The notes: a model not told the origin generated them from the sequence alone. A stretch of DNA of 64,000 nucleotides from JBBRXJ01 sp038248505 (GCA_038248505.1 JBBRXJ010000002.1:1-64000), one strand, 5' to 3'. Positions 35,341 to 45,190 are shown, numbered from the stretch's first letter. Translations and numbers: made by a program.

Positions 35341-36442
35341 GGTGATATAATTTTCCTGGAAGACTTCGCAATACACCCGTCATTTCCATAGTTAAAAGCA
35401 ATGGTGATAATTTGCTCACAGGTTGTTGCAACTCAATAGCCAAATGATCAATTGAGATATCTCCACATCGTTTTAAAACTTCAACTACACAATTTTCTTC
35501 CTCTGATAGAATTGAAAATAATTGTTGTTGAATTGGCTTAGATATCGATTTACCAGATTCCCATCCCATTAAATACTCAATATCACTAGCATTTTCAACC
35601 AGTGCAGCTTTATTCGTTTTAATAAGTTTATTACAACCACAAGAAAATGGATCATTATAGCGCCCTGGCACAGCAAAAACGTCACGATCATATGAGTCGG
35701 CAATATCGGCAGTAACCAATGCACCGCCCTTAGCTCCTGACTCAACTACAAGCGTGGCATCAGCAAGTCCGGCAATAATACGATTTCTTTTAATGAAATT
35801 ATTTCTATCGAGCTTGGTATTAACGGGGAAATCGCTCAAAAGCGCGCCTTGCAAAACAATCTGTTGTGCCACATTTTTATGTGCCGATGGATACAATTGA
35901 TTTAAGCCATGGCCTAATACGGCTACTGTTTGTAATTTATTCCTTAATGCCGCTTTATGTGCAGTAATATCAACACCATAAGCTAAGCCGCTTACAATTA
36001 ATAATTCAGGATATCGTGTAGCTAAATCATCTATTATTTTATTACAGACATCAATTCCTACAGCAGTTGCACTTCGTGTTCCAACTACACTTAAAACTTT
36101 AGAGGTATCTAAATTTGTATTCCCTTTTGCAAATAATACTAAGGGACTATCAGGACAGTTTTTCAAGCGCTCAGGATAATCATCATCGAGATAACAATAA
36201 ACTTTTATATCATGCTTACTGATAAATGCAACATCTTCCTCTGCTTTCTCGAGGGCATCACTTTTCATTATAGAATCTGCAATCGTTTCTCCAATTCCAG
36301 GAATCTTCATTAAAGCTTGTCTACGCTCAGTAAATACAGCCTCCTCACTACCCAAAAAAGCAATAATCTTTTTAGCTGTTAAAGCACCAACCTTGGGTAA
36401 ATAACTATAAGCAATTCGATATTTTAATAGCGTATCTGTCAT
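35333..36442 (-). CDS. dprA: DNA processing protein DprA
   Basis: This 369-residue protein loads RecA on incoming single-stranded DNA during natural transformation. An N-terminal helix-hairpin-helix/SAM-like region (1-60, with IPGIGETIADSI) is followed by the Rossmann domain with VVGTRSATAVG, SGLAYGVDITAHKAAL and GGALVTADIA, and a C-terminal winged-helix domain. comEC is 5 kb away. It lies 60 bases downstream of the exbD terminator region and 3' to 3' with glsB. Confidence 0.95.
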   Translation of the reverse strand: MTDTLLKYRIAYSYLPKVGALTAKKIIAFLGSEEAVFTERRQALMKIPGIGETIADSIMKSDALEKAEEDVAFISKHDIKVYCYLDDDYPERLKNCPDSPLVLFAKGNTNLDTSKVLSVVGTRSATAVGIDVCNKIIDDLATRYPELLIVSGLAYGVDITAHKAALRNKLQTVAVLGHGLNQLYPSAHKNVAQQIVLQGALLSDFPVNTKLDRNNFIKRNRIIAGLADATLVVESGAKGGALVTADIADSYDRDVFAVPGRYNDPFSCGCNKLIKTNKAALVENASDIEYLMGWESGKSISKPIQQQLFSILSEEENCVVEVLKRCGDISIDHLAIELQQPVSKLSPLLLTMEMTGVLRSLPGKLYHLN

Positions 36443-36457
36443 TTTGAGACAAAAAGA

Positions 36458-36483
36458 AAGAGGAACAGATAGCTGTTCCTCTT
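36458..36483 (-). terminator. Terminator of the exbB-exbD operon
   Basis: AAGAGGAACAG at 36458-36468 pairs perfectly with 36473-36483 around ATAG, and a T-rich tract follows on the minus strand. It separates the exb operon from dprA. Confidence 0.85.
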
Positions 36484-36502
36484 CAAATATAGCATTAAAA
36501 AA

Positions 36503-36979
36503 TTAAAGCGTTCTCTTAACCAGCTTACGAGCTGAATAATTAATTTTAAGCGCATTTGCTTTACGCAATGCTTGTTTAATGTCAGTAACAATGCCCATTC
36601 GAGTCATCTCATCCACCTTCATGCTCACGGTCATATAACCGCGATCGTTTTCACTCATACTCTCGCGTTCACTTGACACAAAATCACGAATATCGTCAAT
36701 CCCTGCAAACTGATCATTTAACTGAATTCTGGGCTCGGTGCCATAAAGTTTTTGAAAAGAAGGTTTTGGTTGTCCTATATATATAAAACTAACCAAAGAT
36801 TTTTTCTCTAATTTTTTAAGCTGAGTTGCTTGAGGTGTTTTAATTTTAACCATCAAATCAACTTCTCTTAACTGAGTTGTTACCATAAAAAATATTAGTA
36901 ACATAAATACAACGTCAGGTAGCGATGCCGTACTAATAGGTGGCAATCCTTTTTTGTTATCTTTTCTAAATCTTGCCAT
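36503..36979 (-). CDS. exbD: ExbD/TolR-type biopolymer transport protein (second copy)
   Basis: This 158-residue protein has a short cytoplasmic head, one membrane helix at about 22-38 (DVVFMLLIFFMVTTQL) with the conserved channel Asp, and a periplasmic domain. With ExbB it couples proton flow to TonB. Its start overlaps the preceding exbD stop by one base, so the two exbD copies are translationally coupled. Confidence 0.9.
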   Translation of the reverse strand: MARFRKDNKKGLPPISTASLPDVVFMLLIFFMVTTQLREVDLMVKIKTPQATQLKKLEKKSLVSFIYIGQPKPSFQKLYGTEPRIQLNDQFAGIDDIRDFVSSERESMSENDRGYMTVSMKVDEMTRMGIVTDIKQALRKANALKINYSARKLVKRTL

Positions 36980-37608
36980 TATTTTACTCCTCCAATATTT
37001 TTAGGTTCCGCTTCAGAGATTGCCATCGGATAAATTAATTTAACCGCATCAGCTTCCTCTTCTGAAATTTCTTCAAACTTTTTACCAAAGTGCTGAATCG
37101 AGAGCTCATCTCGCAATTCATCATAAGCTGCAGTCAACTCATTTTGAACGGAAATATATGCTCCATAAGAAGTTCCTCTATCATTTTGTAAGGATATTAC
37201 TCCTTTCGAAATACCAAGATCTCCGAGAAGATTTATTGAGAGTTTAATTTTAGCTTTTTCTTCAGCCGTTTTAGCTTTTTCTAAACGCTCTGATAGTAAT
37301 TCCTTTTCAGGTAACTCTGGATTATTTACTGGATTTACAACAAACTCCTTTGTTTTCGCACGTAATTCAGAAATATCTAAACGCTCACCCTCAACTAACA
37401 ATTTGTCATTCATGTTAAGAAGTACAATTAGCACATTGCGTTCCTTCACTGACTCGGTAGTTTCCTGCTGCTCTTTTGGCATCGGAGGAAGTTTTCGCGA
37501 TATCCCTGTATCAACATCCATATTAGTAGTTACAAGAAAGAAAATAAGCAGAATAAAGGCGATATCCGCCATTGAACCTGCATTGATTTCCTGAATAGGT
37601 CTTGGCAT
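36979..37608 (-). CDS. exbD: ExbD/TolR-type biopolymer transport protein (first copy)
   Basis: This 209-residue paralogue has SMADIAFILLIFFLVTT as its single helix with the channel Asp. The periplasmic part carries an extra Glu/Lys-rich segment (about 118-140, ELPEKELLSERLEKAKTAEE) that the second copy lacks. Tandem, diverged ExbD pairs are normal in Bacteroidota energy-transducing operons; the pair may form a heterodimer in the ExbB ring. Confidence 0.9.
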   Translation of the reverse strand: MPRPIQEINAGSMADIAFILLIFFLVTTNMDVDTGISRKLPPMPKEQQETTESVKERNVLIVLLNMNDKLLVEGERLDISELRAKTKEFVVNPVNNPELPEKELLSERLEKAKTAEEKAKIKLSINLLGDLGISKGVISLQNDRGTSYGAYISVQNELTAAYDELRDELSIQHFGKKFEEISEEEADAVKLIYPMAISEAEPKNIGGVK

Positions 37609-37614
37609 ATCAAA

Positions 37615-37929
37615 CTATTTAAAAAGTTTGTTAATCTCAGAGAATAAGGCTACCCCAACAGCTAGTAGCATCATAAAATATAACATAATTATGGCACCGC
37701 CAATCTGTTTTGAACCAGAGGCGTCTATTCCAAATTTTTCATACACTTCACCTGTTGAGATAACAACTGAAACGAGGAATAGACCTCCCAATACTAAAAC
37801 ACCTAAAAAAGTGCTTCGTGATTTCTTAAAGTCTGTCACCATAAAATAAAGTGGAAAGACTATCGCTAATAAGGCTGTAACACCAATTAACAAATACGTT
37901 ACGTATATTGAAATATCAATAATATCCAT
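37615..37929 (-). CDS. Small membrane protein of the ExbB/ExbD operon
   Basis: This 104-residue protein is predicted to have three membrane helices (about 10-32, 40-58, 78-100) and no recognised domain. It sits between exbB and exbD with gaps of 6 bases on both sides and keeps that place in related Bacteroidota operons as far as I recall. A structural role in the ExbB/ExbD/TonB motor is inferred from position only. Confidence 0.75.
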   Translation of the reverse strand: MDIIDISIYVTYLLIGVTALLAIVFPLYFMVTDFKKSRSTFLGVLVLGGLFLVSVVISTGEVYEKFGIDASGSKQIGGAIIMLYFMMLLAVGVALFSEINKLFK

Positions 37930-37935
37930 AATTTA

Positions 37936-38757
37936 TTACTTTTTAGCGTTGTGTTTAACTAAAATGTCTATGAGTGATATTGAAGCATCCTCCATATTAT
38001 TAACAATACCATCTACTTTTGACACAATATAGTTATAAAATACTTGAAGAATCATAGCTACAATAAGACCAAAAATAGTTGTAATCAGAGCTACTTTAAT
38101 ACCGCCTGCTACGATGGTTGGAGAGATATCACCTTGCATTTCAATAGCATCAAAAGCTTGAACCATACCTACAACCGTTCCAAGAAATCCCAACATAGGT
38201 GCCAATGCGATAAACAACGCAATCCATGTTAAACCTTTTTCCATGCGACCCATTTCAACACCGCCATAAGCAGTTACCGATTTCTCCACAATCTCTATTC
38301 CTTCGCCTGAACGATCTAGACCTTGATAAAAAATACTAGCAACTGGTCCACGAGTATTACGACATACTTCTTTGGCAGCCTCAACACCTCCATTTTTTAA
38401 AGATTCCTCTATTTTTACTAAAAGCTTATCTGTATTTGTTGAAGCCATATTTAAATAAAGAATTCTCTCAATTACCAATGCCAAACCAATTATTAAGATA
38501 ATAAGAATTGGAGCCATCCACTGAACACCACCTTCAATAAATTTCTGTTTAATTACCTTGTGTAATGTCTGATCTTCAGCTACTACTACAGTTTCAACTA
38601 CAGCCGCATTAGCAGTTTCGGCAGTAATTTTCCCACTATCAGCTACCGCTACAGTTGCATTACTATCTACAGTCGTTGACTGTGTTTGTGCAAACGCTCC
38701 TGTCATTAGCATTCCGCCAAGAGCTATAAAAACTAAGAGTTTTTTCATGTGATTCAT
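37936..38757 (-). CDS. exbB: ExbB/TolQ/MotA-family proton channel protein
   Basis: This 273-residue protein has an N-terminal signal-like segment (GGMLMTGAFAQ), a first membrane helix at about 78-97 and the MotA/TolQ/ExbB domain with two helices (about 176-198 and 215-240). GLTWIALFIALAPMLGFLGTVVGMV is the family signature. It heads the operon exbB, small membrane protein, exbD, exbD that powers TonB receptors such as the one at 5915. The longer N-terminus relative to E. coli ExbB is usual here. ATG 38757 or in-frame ATG 38748. Confidence 0.93.
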   Translation of the reverse strand: MNHMKKLLVFIALGGMLMTGAFAQTQSTTVDSNATVAVADSGKITAETANAAVVETVVVAEDQTLHKVIKQKFIEGGVQWMAPILIILIIGLALVIERILYLNMASTNTDKLLVKIEESLKNGGVEAAKEVCRNTRGPVASIFYQGLDRSGEGIEIVEKSVTAYGGVEMGRMEKGLTWIALFIALAPMLGFLGTVVGMVQAFDAIEMQGDISPTIVAGGIKVALITTIFGLIVAMILQVFYNYIVSKVDGIVNNMEDASISLIDILVKHNAKK

Positions 38758-38800
38758 TTTATTTTATTAACTATTTGATTTTAAATTAAATACTAACCTG

Positions 38801-38888
38801 CGGAGAGAGTGGGATTCGAACCCACGTACCGCTTTTGGCGGTAACACGCTTTCCAAGCGTGCGCCTTCGGCCACTCGGCCATCTCTCC
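38801..38888 (-). tRNA. tRNA-Ser (anticodon GGA)
   Basis: A full class II cloverleaf of 88 bases: acceptor GGAGAGA/TCTCTCC with discriminator G, anticodon loop CTTGGAAAG giving GGA, a long variable arm (TACCGCC...GGCGGTA-like stem) and T loop TTCGAAT. CCA is not encoded. Confidence 0.97.
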
Positions 38889-39102
38889 CTTATTTACTTA
38901 TTGCTCATAGTGCCTACATATGCTTGACATCATGACCATTAACCCGTTTTTCCTCCCTATTATCAGGCATCTAAAATAATACTTTAATGTTAATTATAGG
39001 CTATTAATACAATATTTTTAAAGCTATAGAATAAAACATCCCATACATTTATGTTGTAAATCAAGTTGTATTTAATAAAATTTAACAACATAAATTTTAA
39101 AA

Positions 39103-39870
39103 CTAAAATCGAAAGATTTCAAATGCATTCTGAGATGTTATTGTTGCAACCTCTTCAATACTAATTGATTTTATATCGGCAATACGTTTTGCAATATATG
39201 GGATATAGGATGATTCATTTCGTTTACCACGAAAGGGCGCTGGTGTCAAATATGGACTATCTGTTTCAATTACAATTTTATTTAAAGGGACTTCCTTTAC
39301 TAATGATTCCATACCACTTTTTGCATAGGTAATTACGCCTCCTAAACCAATAATAAAACCATTATCAATGGCTTTATTTGCTTGTTCTATCGTTCCTGAG
39401 AAGCAATGCATAATACCACTTAGCTTTTCATAAAATGGTTCGCTAATTAATTCTAATACCTCATCAACGGCATTACGAGAATGTATTACTACAGGCAAAT
39501 TTATTTCGACTGCCCAATTCAATTGCTCTATAAAAGCTTGTTTTTGTAATTGAAAAAAGGTTTTATCCCAATAAAGATCTAAGCCTATTTCACCAATGCC
39601 ATATATTTTTTGTTCTCCAAAAGTGTTTCTTATATTTTGTAGTTCTTGCGAAAAATGCTCCTTAACATGGCAAGGATGCAAGCCAACTAAAGGAAAACAA
39701 TTATTTGGCCAACGCTTACAAAGAACAGTAAGCGGTGCTATTGTTTCATAATCAATATTGGGAAGAAAGAGATATTTTACATCTGCATTTATAGCTCTTA
39801 ACACAACCTCATCAACATCTCCTGAAAATTCAGTTGAAAATAAATGTGTATGTGTATCAACAAAAATCAT
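39103..39870 (-). CDS. tatD: TatD-family metal-dependent deoxyribonuclease
   Basis: This 255-residue TIM-barrel hydrolase starts VDTHTHLF, giving metal-binding H7 and H9. GEIGLDLYWD, VVIHSRNA, MHCFSGT and IETDSPYL supply the other ligands of the TatD active site. These enzymes are 3'-5' DNases with roles in DNA repair or turnover. The gene follows trkA by four bases and is probably cotranscribed. Confidence 0.94.
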   Translation of the reverse strand: MIFVDTHTHLFSTEFSGDVDEVVLRAINADVKYLFLPNIDYETIAPLTVLCKRWPNNCFPLVGLHPCHVKEHFSQELQNIRNTFGEQKIYGIGEIGLDLYWDKTFFQLQKQAFIEQLNWAVEINLPVVIHSRNAVDEVLELISEPFYEKLSGIMHCFSGTIEQANKAIDNGFIIGLGGVITYAKSGMESLVKEVPLNKIVIETDSPYLTPAPFRGKRNESSYIPYIAKRIADIKSISIEEVATITSQNAFEIFRF

Positions 39871-39874
39871 GACA

Positions 39875-41236
39875 TTATTCTGTCATAATTTTGTTTTGAA
39901 AAAGCTTACTTAGATCTCTTATTGCTGCTGGTAACGCAAATGCAACAACCCGATCATTAGGCATAATAACTGTTTCGCCAGTTGGAATTATTACATCCTT
40001 ACCCCGCACTATACCTCCAATTATCGAACCTTGGGGAATTCCTAGAGCACTAATTTTTGCCTTAGTAATTTTAGATTCTGGTGCAACCACAAATTCTAAA
40101 ACTTCAGCATCCGTTCCGTATAAACATTTTACAGATGAAACATTAACCCCAGCAGTAGTAAAACGAAAAATTCTACTTGCAGCGCTAAGTTTTTTATTTA
40201 CTATTGAATCAACACCCAAATTTGAAGCTAAATCAAAATAACTAAAGTTTTCTACTTCTGCAATTGTTTTGCGAACCCCTAATCTCTTTGCATGTATACA
40301 AGCCAAAATATTCGTTTCCGAATTTCCTGTAACGGCAACAAATGCATCCATATTTTCAATCTTCTCTTCACTTAATAAATCCATATTACGACCATCGCCA
40401 CATATCACTAAAACATTTTTAAGCTGATTTGATAATGCATAGCTACGCTCACGACTTAATTCAATAATTTTAATATTATGATGGTATCCTAAATTCTCAG
40501 CTGCTAATTTACCTATACGACTTCCGCCAAGTATCATAACATTCCTTGCTTCACTATGCTCTTTGCCTGTCATTTTAAGAATTTGTTCTAATCCAACTTG
40601 ACCTGACATAGCATAAACATAATCGCCAATCTGAAAAACATCATCCCCTCGAGGTATTATGGTCTCATTATTTCGAGTAATGGCAACTGCTCTAAAATCG
40701 AGATGTTTAGTATTACCCGAAACTTCGTTTAATGATTTTCCAATTATGGGAGCCTCAATATCTAATTTAACTACATATAAAGACATTTTACCACCAGCAA
40801 ATTCCACCAAATCTGTTGTGCCAGTTTGATGTAACAAATCACTAATTTCCTTGGCTGCAATGCTTTCAGGGAAAACCATATAATCTAATCCTAATGATAT
40901 AAAATGCTCTCTATTTCCAGGTTCAAGGTATTGTTGATTATTAATGCGAGCAATGGTTTTCTGCGCACCCATACGTTTACTAACAATACAAGACAAGAGA
41001 TTAACCGATTCACTTTCCGTAACAGCAATATAAAGTTCCGCCTTTTTAATATTTGCCTCCTTAAGAGTATCTAAAGAATCAGCATTACCGCTGATAGTAA
41101 GTAAATCACACGTTGAAGCTATATTTCGTAGCATCTCTTCACGATGATCTATCACAACAATGTCATGTTTCTCATTACTTAACATTTTTGCAAGATGGGT
41201 ACCTACCTCACCTGCTCCAGCAATTACTATCCTCAT
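39875..41236 (-). CDS. trkA: Trk potassium uptake system peripheral protein TrkA
   Basis: This 453-residue protein has two RCK units: Rossmann domains at 1-120 (IVIAGAGEVGTHLAK) and about 232-350 (MILGGSRIGKLAAENL), each followed by a TrkA-C domain. It binds NAD(H)/ATP and gates the TrkH channel, which is not encoded in this window. A promoter-like element lies just upstream. Confidence 0.94.
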   Translation of the reverse strand: MRIVIAGAGEVGTHLAKMLSNEKHDIVVIDHREEMLRNIASTCDLLTISGNADSLDTLKEANIKKAELYIAVTESESVNLLSCIVSKRMGAQKTIARINNQQYLEPGNREHFISLGLDYMVFPESIAAKEISDLLHQTGTTDLVEFAGGKMSLYVVKLDIEAPIIGKSLNEVSGNTKHLDFRAVAITRNNETIIPRGDDVFQIGDYVYAMSGQVGLEQILKMTGKEHSEARNVMILGGSRIGKLAAENLGYHHNIKIIELSRERSYALSNQLKNVLVICGDGRNMDLLSEEKIENMDAFVAVTGNSETNILACIHAKRLGVRKTIAEVENFSYFDLASNLGVDSIVNKKLSAASRIFRFTTAGVNVSSVKCLYGTDAEVLEFVVAPESKITKAKISALGIPQGSIIGGIVRGKDVIIPTGETVIMPNDRVVAFALPAAIRDLSKLFQNKIMTE

Positions 41237-41253
41237 ATATAAAATTTGATTTG

Positions 41254-41283
41254 CAAATTTAAACTATTATTTTGGCAATCAAA
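41254..41283 (-). promoter_or_regulatory. Promoter of trkA-tatD
   Basis: On the minus strand TTTG (41280-41283) and TAAATTTG (41254-41261) are 18 bases apart, close to the Bacteroidota consensus spacing. Transcription would start about 10 bases before the trkA ATG. Confidence 0.6.
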
Positions 41284-41305
41284 AGCTTTTTGATTATTTA
41301 GTCAA

Positions 41306-43414
41306 CTACTTAATCGGCATAATCTTACAACCTTCATTAGGAATATCTTCGCAAATCTTCCCTTTTAATTTAAAATAATGCACGTGATCTTGTTTAATAT
41401 AATAGGGTAATGACGGCATTAAAATGATATTGCAAGGATTAACTATATTATAAATTATTTTCTTTTTGCCGAATAAGACTAAATAATCATATCCTCCAAA
41501 ATAAACTGAATCTCTATTAAATTTTTCATCTCCTAGTATAAGAAATTTTATAGAAGAAACTGATAGCGTTTTACTATTATCAAAAAGAGATATCAACTCA
41601 ATTCCATTCTCAGCAAAAAAATTTGTTTTACTAAGACAGATAAAGGTATCTGGCATGCATCTATCCTGAATCCAATGTGATGAAAGAATAAAATGAAGAT
41701 ATGAACGATTGGTTTGATGAGAATTATATATCAAATAATTCTTTCCCGATTTCTTAATCTCAAAAACAGTTGTTCCCGGAATATTTAAAAAAAGTATTCG
41801 CTCACTATTGTGTGCATACAAGCGATTTATAAAAACACTTAGCAATAATAAAAGAAATGAGATATTAGCAACAAACCATCCTATTTTACTGCGTTTTACC
41901 AAAATAAATATCAATGAGATTAAAAATATATAAAGAATAATCATCTCAAAATAATTCATTGAAATATTTTTAATTAAACTCATGGGCCATCCATCAATCC
42001 ATAGTACACTATTTATCATCAAACGAGTTACCCACGCAAGTAAAGGAGTAATAAACTTGGCAGCTATTGCCACAGGCAATAGTTGTATTAGCAAACCACC
42101 CATCATCACTACAAATGATATTGGAATTACAATAAGATTTGCAAAAATAAAATAAAGTGGAAAACTATGAAAATAATATAAAATTAATGGTGCAACACCA
42201 ATTTGAGCTGCAATACTAACACTTACTAGACTTGATAGGTAATTCAAAATTCTATTTTTTGAACCTATTTTATCAGCAATAAACGGCTCAATTGAAACAA
42301 TACTAATAACTGCTAAATACGAAAGTTGAAAACCTATATCAAACAAATACCATGGATTTAAAACTAATAGGAAGAATGCAGATGCAGCTAGTGAATGATA
42401 AATTGTAAGTTCTCTGTGCAATAGTCGCGCCAATAAAATAAATGTAAACATAACTACCGCTCTCAGAACGGATGCACTTAAACCAGTAACAAAAGCATAA
42501 ATATATAATATAATTAAAATAAAAATAACTTTTAAAATCTGTTGCCATCCGTAATTTTGCAAAAAGAACAAAAGAGAATTAATAATAAGAAAAAGAACCG
42601 CTACATGCATGCCAGATACAGCCAAAACATGCGTCACACCTGTTGATGAGAATGCGGATTTAAGTTCTCCATCAATCTCGGAACGTGCACCAAAAACCAT
42701 TGCCGATACTATCGGAAATTCTCTTCCAGATAAACCTGATTGTAAAAAACGTTTAGTCAATCGCTCTCTATATTCCGAAGCTTTAGCTTGTAAAACAAAA
42801 TATTTTCTTTCCGTACATGAATTAATCTGCTTTACCCTAAAACTATAAAATACATTGCGTGCTGCCCAATACCTCATCATATTAAATTCATGTGGATTTC
42901 CATTATTTTTTATCACATTAGCATAGCCCGATAAAGTAATTTCATCACCCGAAAATAACATAGGCTGCCCGTGTTGTAGTGAAGTATGAATAAGAACTCT
43001 GCGACTACATGATTCAAAAGTATCTCCACATTCAGAAACCTCTTTTACCATGGCTAATATCCTTATTCCATTTTTCTTAATTTGAGGCGTTTCAAGAACT
43101 ACGGCCCTGCAATATAATTTATTCGAATTTCCAAAATATTTTGACGATCCATATGGCATAGCATATAGCAATAAATAAGCAGCAGTTGCAATTGTAATAT
43201 TTACTCCTATTCCAAATACTTTTCGTAAACCATAATTTTTTAATAGCGGGATAAAAGAAACTGTGAGAACCATAATAATAATAAATATCCCTAATAGAAT
43301 ATAAATTGAGCCTTGAAATGGTATAAAGACGGAAAATAAAATACCAACAATAAAAGGAATGAGCACTTTTATTATAGGAACTGACCGAATAATATTAAAA
43401 GATGATGGCTTCAT
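41306..43414 (-). CDS. comEC: ComEC/Rec2-type DNA uptake channel protein (start revised)
   Basis: This 702-residue multi-pass membrane protein is thought to carry one strand of transforming DNA across the inner membrane. It has N-terminal helices, an OB-like DUF4131 region (about 100-195), and the Competence domain with HVLAVSGMHVAVL and FVTGLSASVLRAVVM. The C-terminal 150 residues stand where many ComEC proteins have a metallo-beta-lactamase domain, but no HxHxDH motif is visible, as in other Bacteroidota. The frame extends to a TTG at 43456; ATG 43412-43414 (MKPSSFN) is the better start. Confidence 0.9.
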   Translation of the reverse strand: MKPSSFNIIRSVPIIKVLIPFIVGILFSVFIPFQGSIYILLGIFIIIMVLTVSFIPLLKNYGLRKVFGIGVNITIATAAYLLLYAMPYGSSKYFGNSNKLYCRAVVLETPQIKKNGIRILAMVKEVSECGDTFESCSRRVLIHTSLQHGQPMLFSGDEITLSGYANVIKNNGNPHEFNMMRYWAARNVFYSFRVKQINSCTERKYFVLQAKASEYRERLTKRFLQSGLSGREFPIVSAMVFGARSEIDGELKSAFSSTGVTHVLAVSGMHVAVLFLIINSLLFFLQNYGWQQILKVIFILIILYIYAFVTGLSASVLRAVVMFTFILLARLLHRELTIYHSLAASAFFLLVLNPWYLFDIGFQLSYLAVISIVSIEPFIADKIGSKNRILNYLSSLVSVSIAAQIGVAPLILYYFHSFPLYFIFANLIVIPISFVVMMGGLLIQLLPVAIAAKFITPLLAWVTRLMINSVLWIDGWPMSLIKNISMNYFEMIILYIFLISLIFILVKRSKIGWFVANISFLLLLLSVFINRLYAHNSERILFLNIPGTTVFEIKKSGKNYLIYNSHQTNRSYLHFILSSHWIQDRCMPDTFICLSKTNFFAENGIELISLFDNSKTLSVSSIKFLILGDEKFNRDSVYFGGYDYLVLFGKKKIIYNIVNPCNIILMPSLPYYIKQDHVHYFKLKGKICEDIPNEGCKIMPIK

Positions 43415-43577
43415 ACTATAGATACCTGATAAAAGTATAAAAAAATCAATATCCAACGATTATTATTAGAGAAACTAATAATAATGAACTTAATTTTAAT
43501 AATTACACTAGTCTAAATATCATACATTATATTCAAAAAAAGTGTCCTGAAGTATCATAAACATAATTTTTAAAAGC

Positions 43578-43585
43578 TATATTTG
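43578..43585 (+). promoter_or_regulatory. -7 box before the DHOD-like gene
   Basis: TATATTTG fits TAnnTTTG exactly, 21 bases before the ATG. No clear -33 box. Confidence 0.5.
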
Positions 43586-43605
43586 AATATAAAAACTATA
43601 TATAT

Positions 43606-44619
43606 ATGACTCTGCAAACAAAATACATGGGAATTGAGTTGAAGAACCCTTTAATAATAGGTGCTAGCAACTTAGTAAGTGATCCAACATATGCTAAAAA
43701 GTTGGAACACGCAGGTGCTTCGGCACTCGTATATCGTTCACTTTTTGAAGAGCAAATACAGCTCGAAAATCTTGAACTGCAAATGACGCGTGAAGAATAC
43801 ACCGAAAGGCACGCAGAAATGCTTACCGTAATGCCTCTCGTAGACCATGCTGGACCTGCTGAACATCTTCACAATCTCAAAAAAGTTCGCGATGCTGTCT
43901 CAATTCCCCTCTTTGCTAGTTTAAATGCCATTTACAAAGAAACCTGGATTGAATATGCAAAAAAACTCGAAGAAGTTGGAGTAAACGGTATTGAATTAAA
44001 CTTTTACTTTGTCCCTCGCGAGTCTAAATCGGATGGCAAAAGTATTGAAGACATACAAATAGATATTGTTAAAGCAGTAAAAAAAGAACTTAAAATACCT
44101 ATAGCCGTTAAATTAAGTCCCTTTTATGCAAACCCATTAAATGTAGTAAGTCAAATGGATGCTGCTGGTGCAAATGCTTTTGTTCTATTTAATAGACTCA
44201 TGCAACCTGATATTGACATAGAAACCATTTCGCATACTGTTAATTTAAATCTCAGCAACAAAGAAGACAATAAACTCTCATTACGTTATGCTGGATTATT
44301 ACATGGTTCTATAAATGGTTCTATTTGTAGTAATAGTGGCATTTATTCCAGCGCTGATGTAATAAAAATGATTCTTGCGGGTGCTGATTGTGTTCAAATA
44401 GTAAGTGCTATTTATGAAAATGGAGCAGCACATATTGGAAAAATACTAAATGAAATGGAGCAATGGATGAGTAAAAAGAATATTTCCTCTTTAAATGATT
44501 TTAAAGGAAAATTATCATATAAAAATGTTAACGATCCTTTTATTTATAAACGTGCACAATACATTGATATGCTCATGAAAAAATCTCAAGACGTAATGAA
44601 AACATACGGCATGAGATAA
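43606..44619 (+). CDS. Dihydroorotate dehydrogenase-like flavoprotein
   Basis: This 337-residue FMN TIM-barrel protein is of the DHO_dh superfamily. NPLIIGASNLVSD, then GVNGIELNFYFVP, IPIAVKLSPFY and the FMN-phosphate region ILAGADCVQIVSAIYENG follow the family order. It differs from true PyrD in lacking the usual catalytic surroundings I would look for, and such genes often accompany pyruvate:ferredoxin oxidoreductase in Bacteroidota; nifJ is 1 kb away here. The substrate is uncertain. Confidence 0.8.
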   Translation: MTLQTKYMGIELKNPLIIGASNLVSDPTYAKKLEHAGASALVYRSLFEEQIQLENLELQMTREEYTERHAEMLTVMPLVDHAGPAEHLHNLKKVRDAVSIPLFASLNAIYKETWIEYAKKLEEVGVNGIELNFYFVPRESKSDGKSIEDIQIDIVKAVKKELKIPIAVKLSPFYANPLNVVSQMDAAGANAFVLFNRLMQPDIDIETISHTVNLNLSNKEDNKLSLRYAGLLHGSINGSICSNSGIYSSADVIKMILAGADCVQIVSAIYENGAAHIGKILNEMEQWMSKKNISSLNDFKGKLSYKNVNDPFIYKRAQYIDMLMKKSQDVMKTYGMR

Positions 44620-44630
44620 AAAATGGTTAT

Positions 44631-45188
44631 CTAAACTGAAGGGATGGCAACTTTATACTTAGCTTCGGCTTTCCCTTTAGTTATAGCCGTTAACCTACCT
44701 TGCAAAAGTTTTCGCTTTAAAGAAGCAAGGTGATCAACAAAAAGTACGCCTTCCAGATGATCATATTCATGCTGAATAATTCTTGCCTTATATCCTGATA
44801 ATTCCTCAGTTTGTTTAACAAATGAGCCATCATAATACTCAATTAAAATTGTATCCTGTCGCTCAACTTCCTCCCGTATACCGGGTAAACTCAAACATCC
44901 TTCACTAATAAGCGATGTTTCGCCTTTACGTTCAATAATTCTAGGATTAATTAAAACTCCTATAAAATCTTTTAACGAAGGATCATCCTCAGACATACAA
45001 TCGGCATCATAAACTATAAGACGTATTGAATGACCAATTTGTGGTGCAGCCAAACCAAGACCTTCAGCTTTATACATGGTCTCAAACATATTATCTATAA
45101 GCTTTTGCAAACCCAGATAATCGGCATCAATTTCTTTAGCTGTTTTCCGCAATACAGCGGCTCCATATATTTGTATGGGCAATATCAT
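44631..45188 (-). CDS. def: Peptide deformylase
   Basis: This 185-residue metalloenzyme removes the formyl group from nascent proteins. All three motifs are intact: GLGLAAPQ (43-50), EGCLS (96-100, metal ligand C98) and QHEYDHLEG (139-147, ligands H140 and H144, catalytic E141). It starts two bases after the ruvX stop. Confidence 0.97.
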   Translation of the reverse strand: MILPIQIYGAAVLRKTAKEIDADYLGLQKLIDNMFETMYKAEGLGLAAPQIGHSIRLIVYDADCMSEDDPSLKDFIGVLINPRIIERKGETSLISEGCLSLPGIREEVERQDTILIEYYDGSFVKQTEELSGYKARIIQHEYDHLEGVLFVDHLASLKRKLLQGRLTAITKGKAEAKYKVAIPSV

Positions 45189-45190
45189 AT

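Noticed and set aside
43415..43456. TTG-started extension of ComEC
   Set aside because: An ATG at 43414 gives the usual N-terminus before the first membrane helix.
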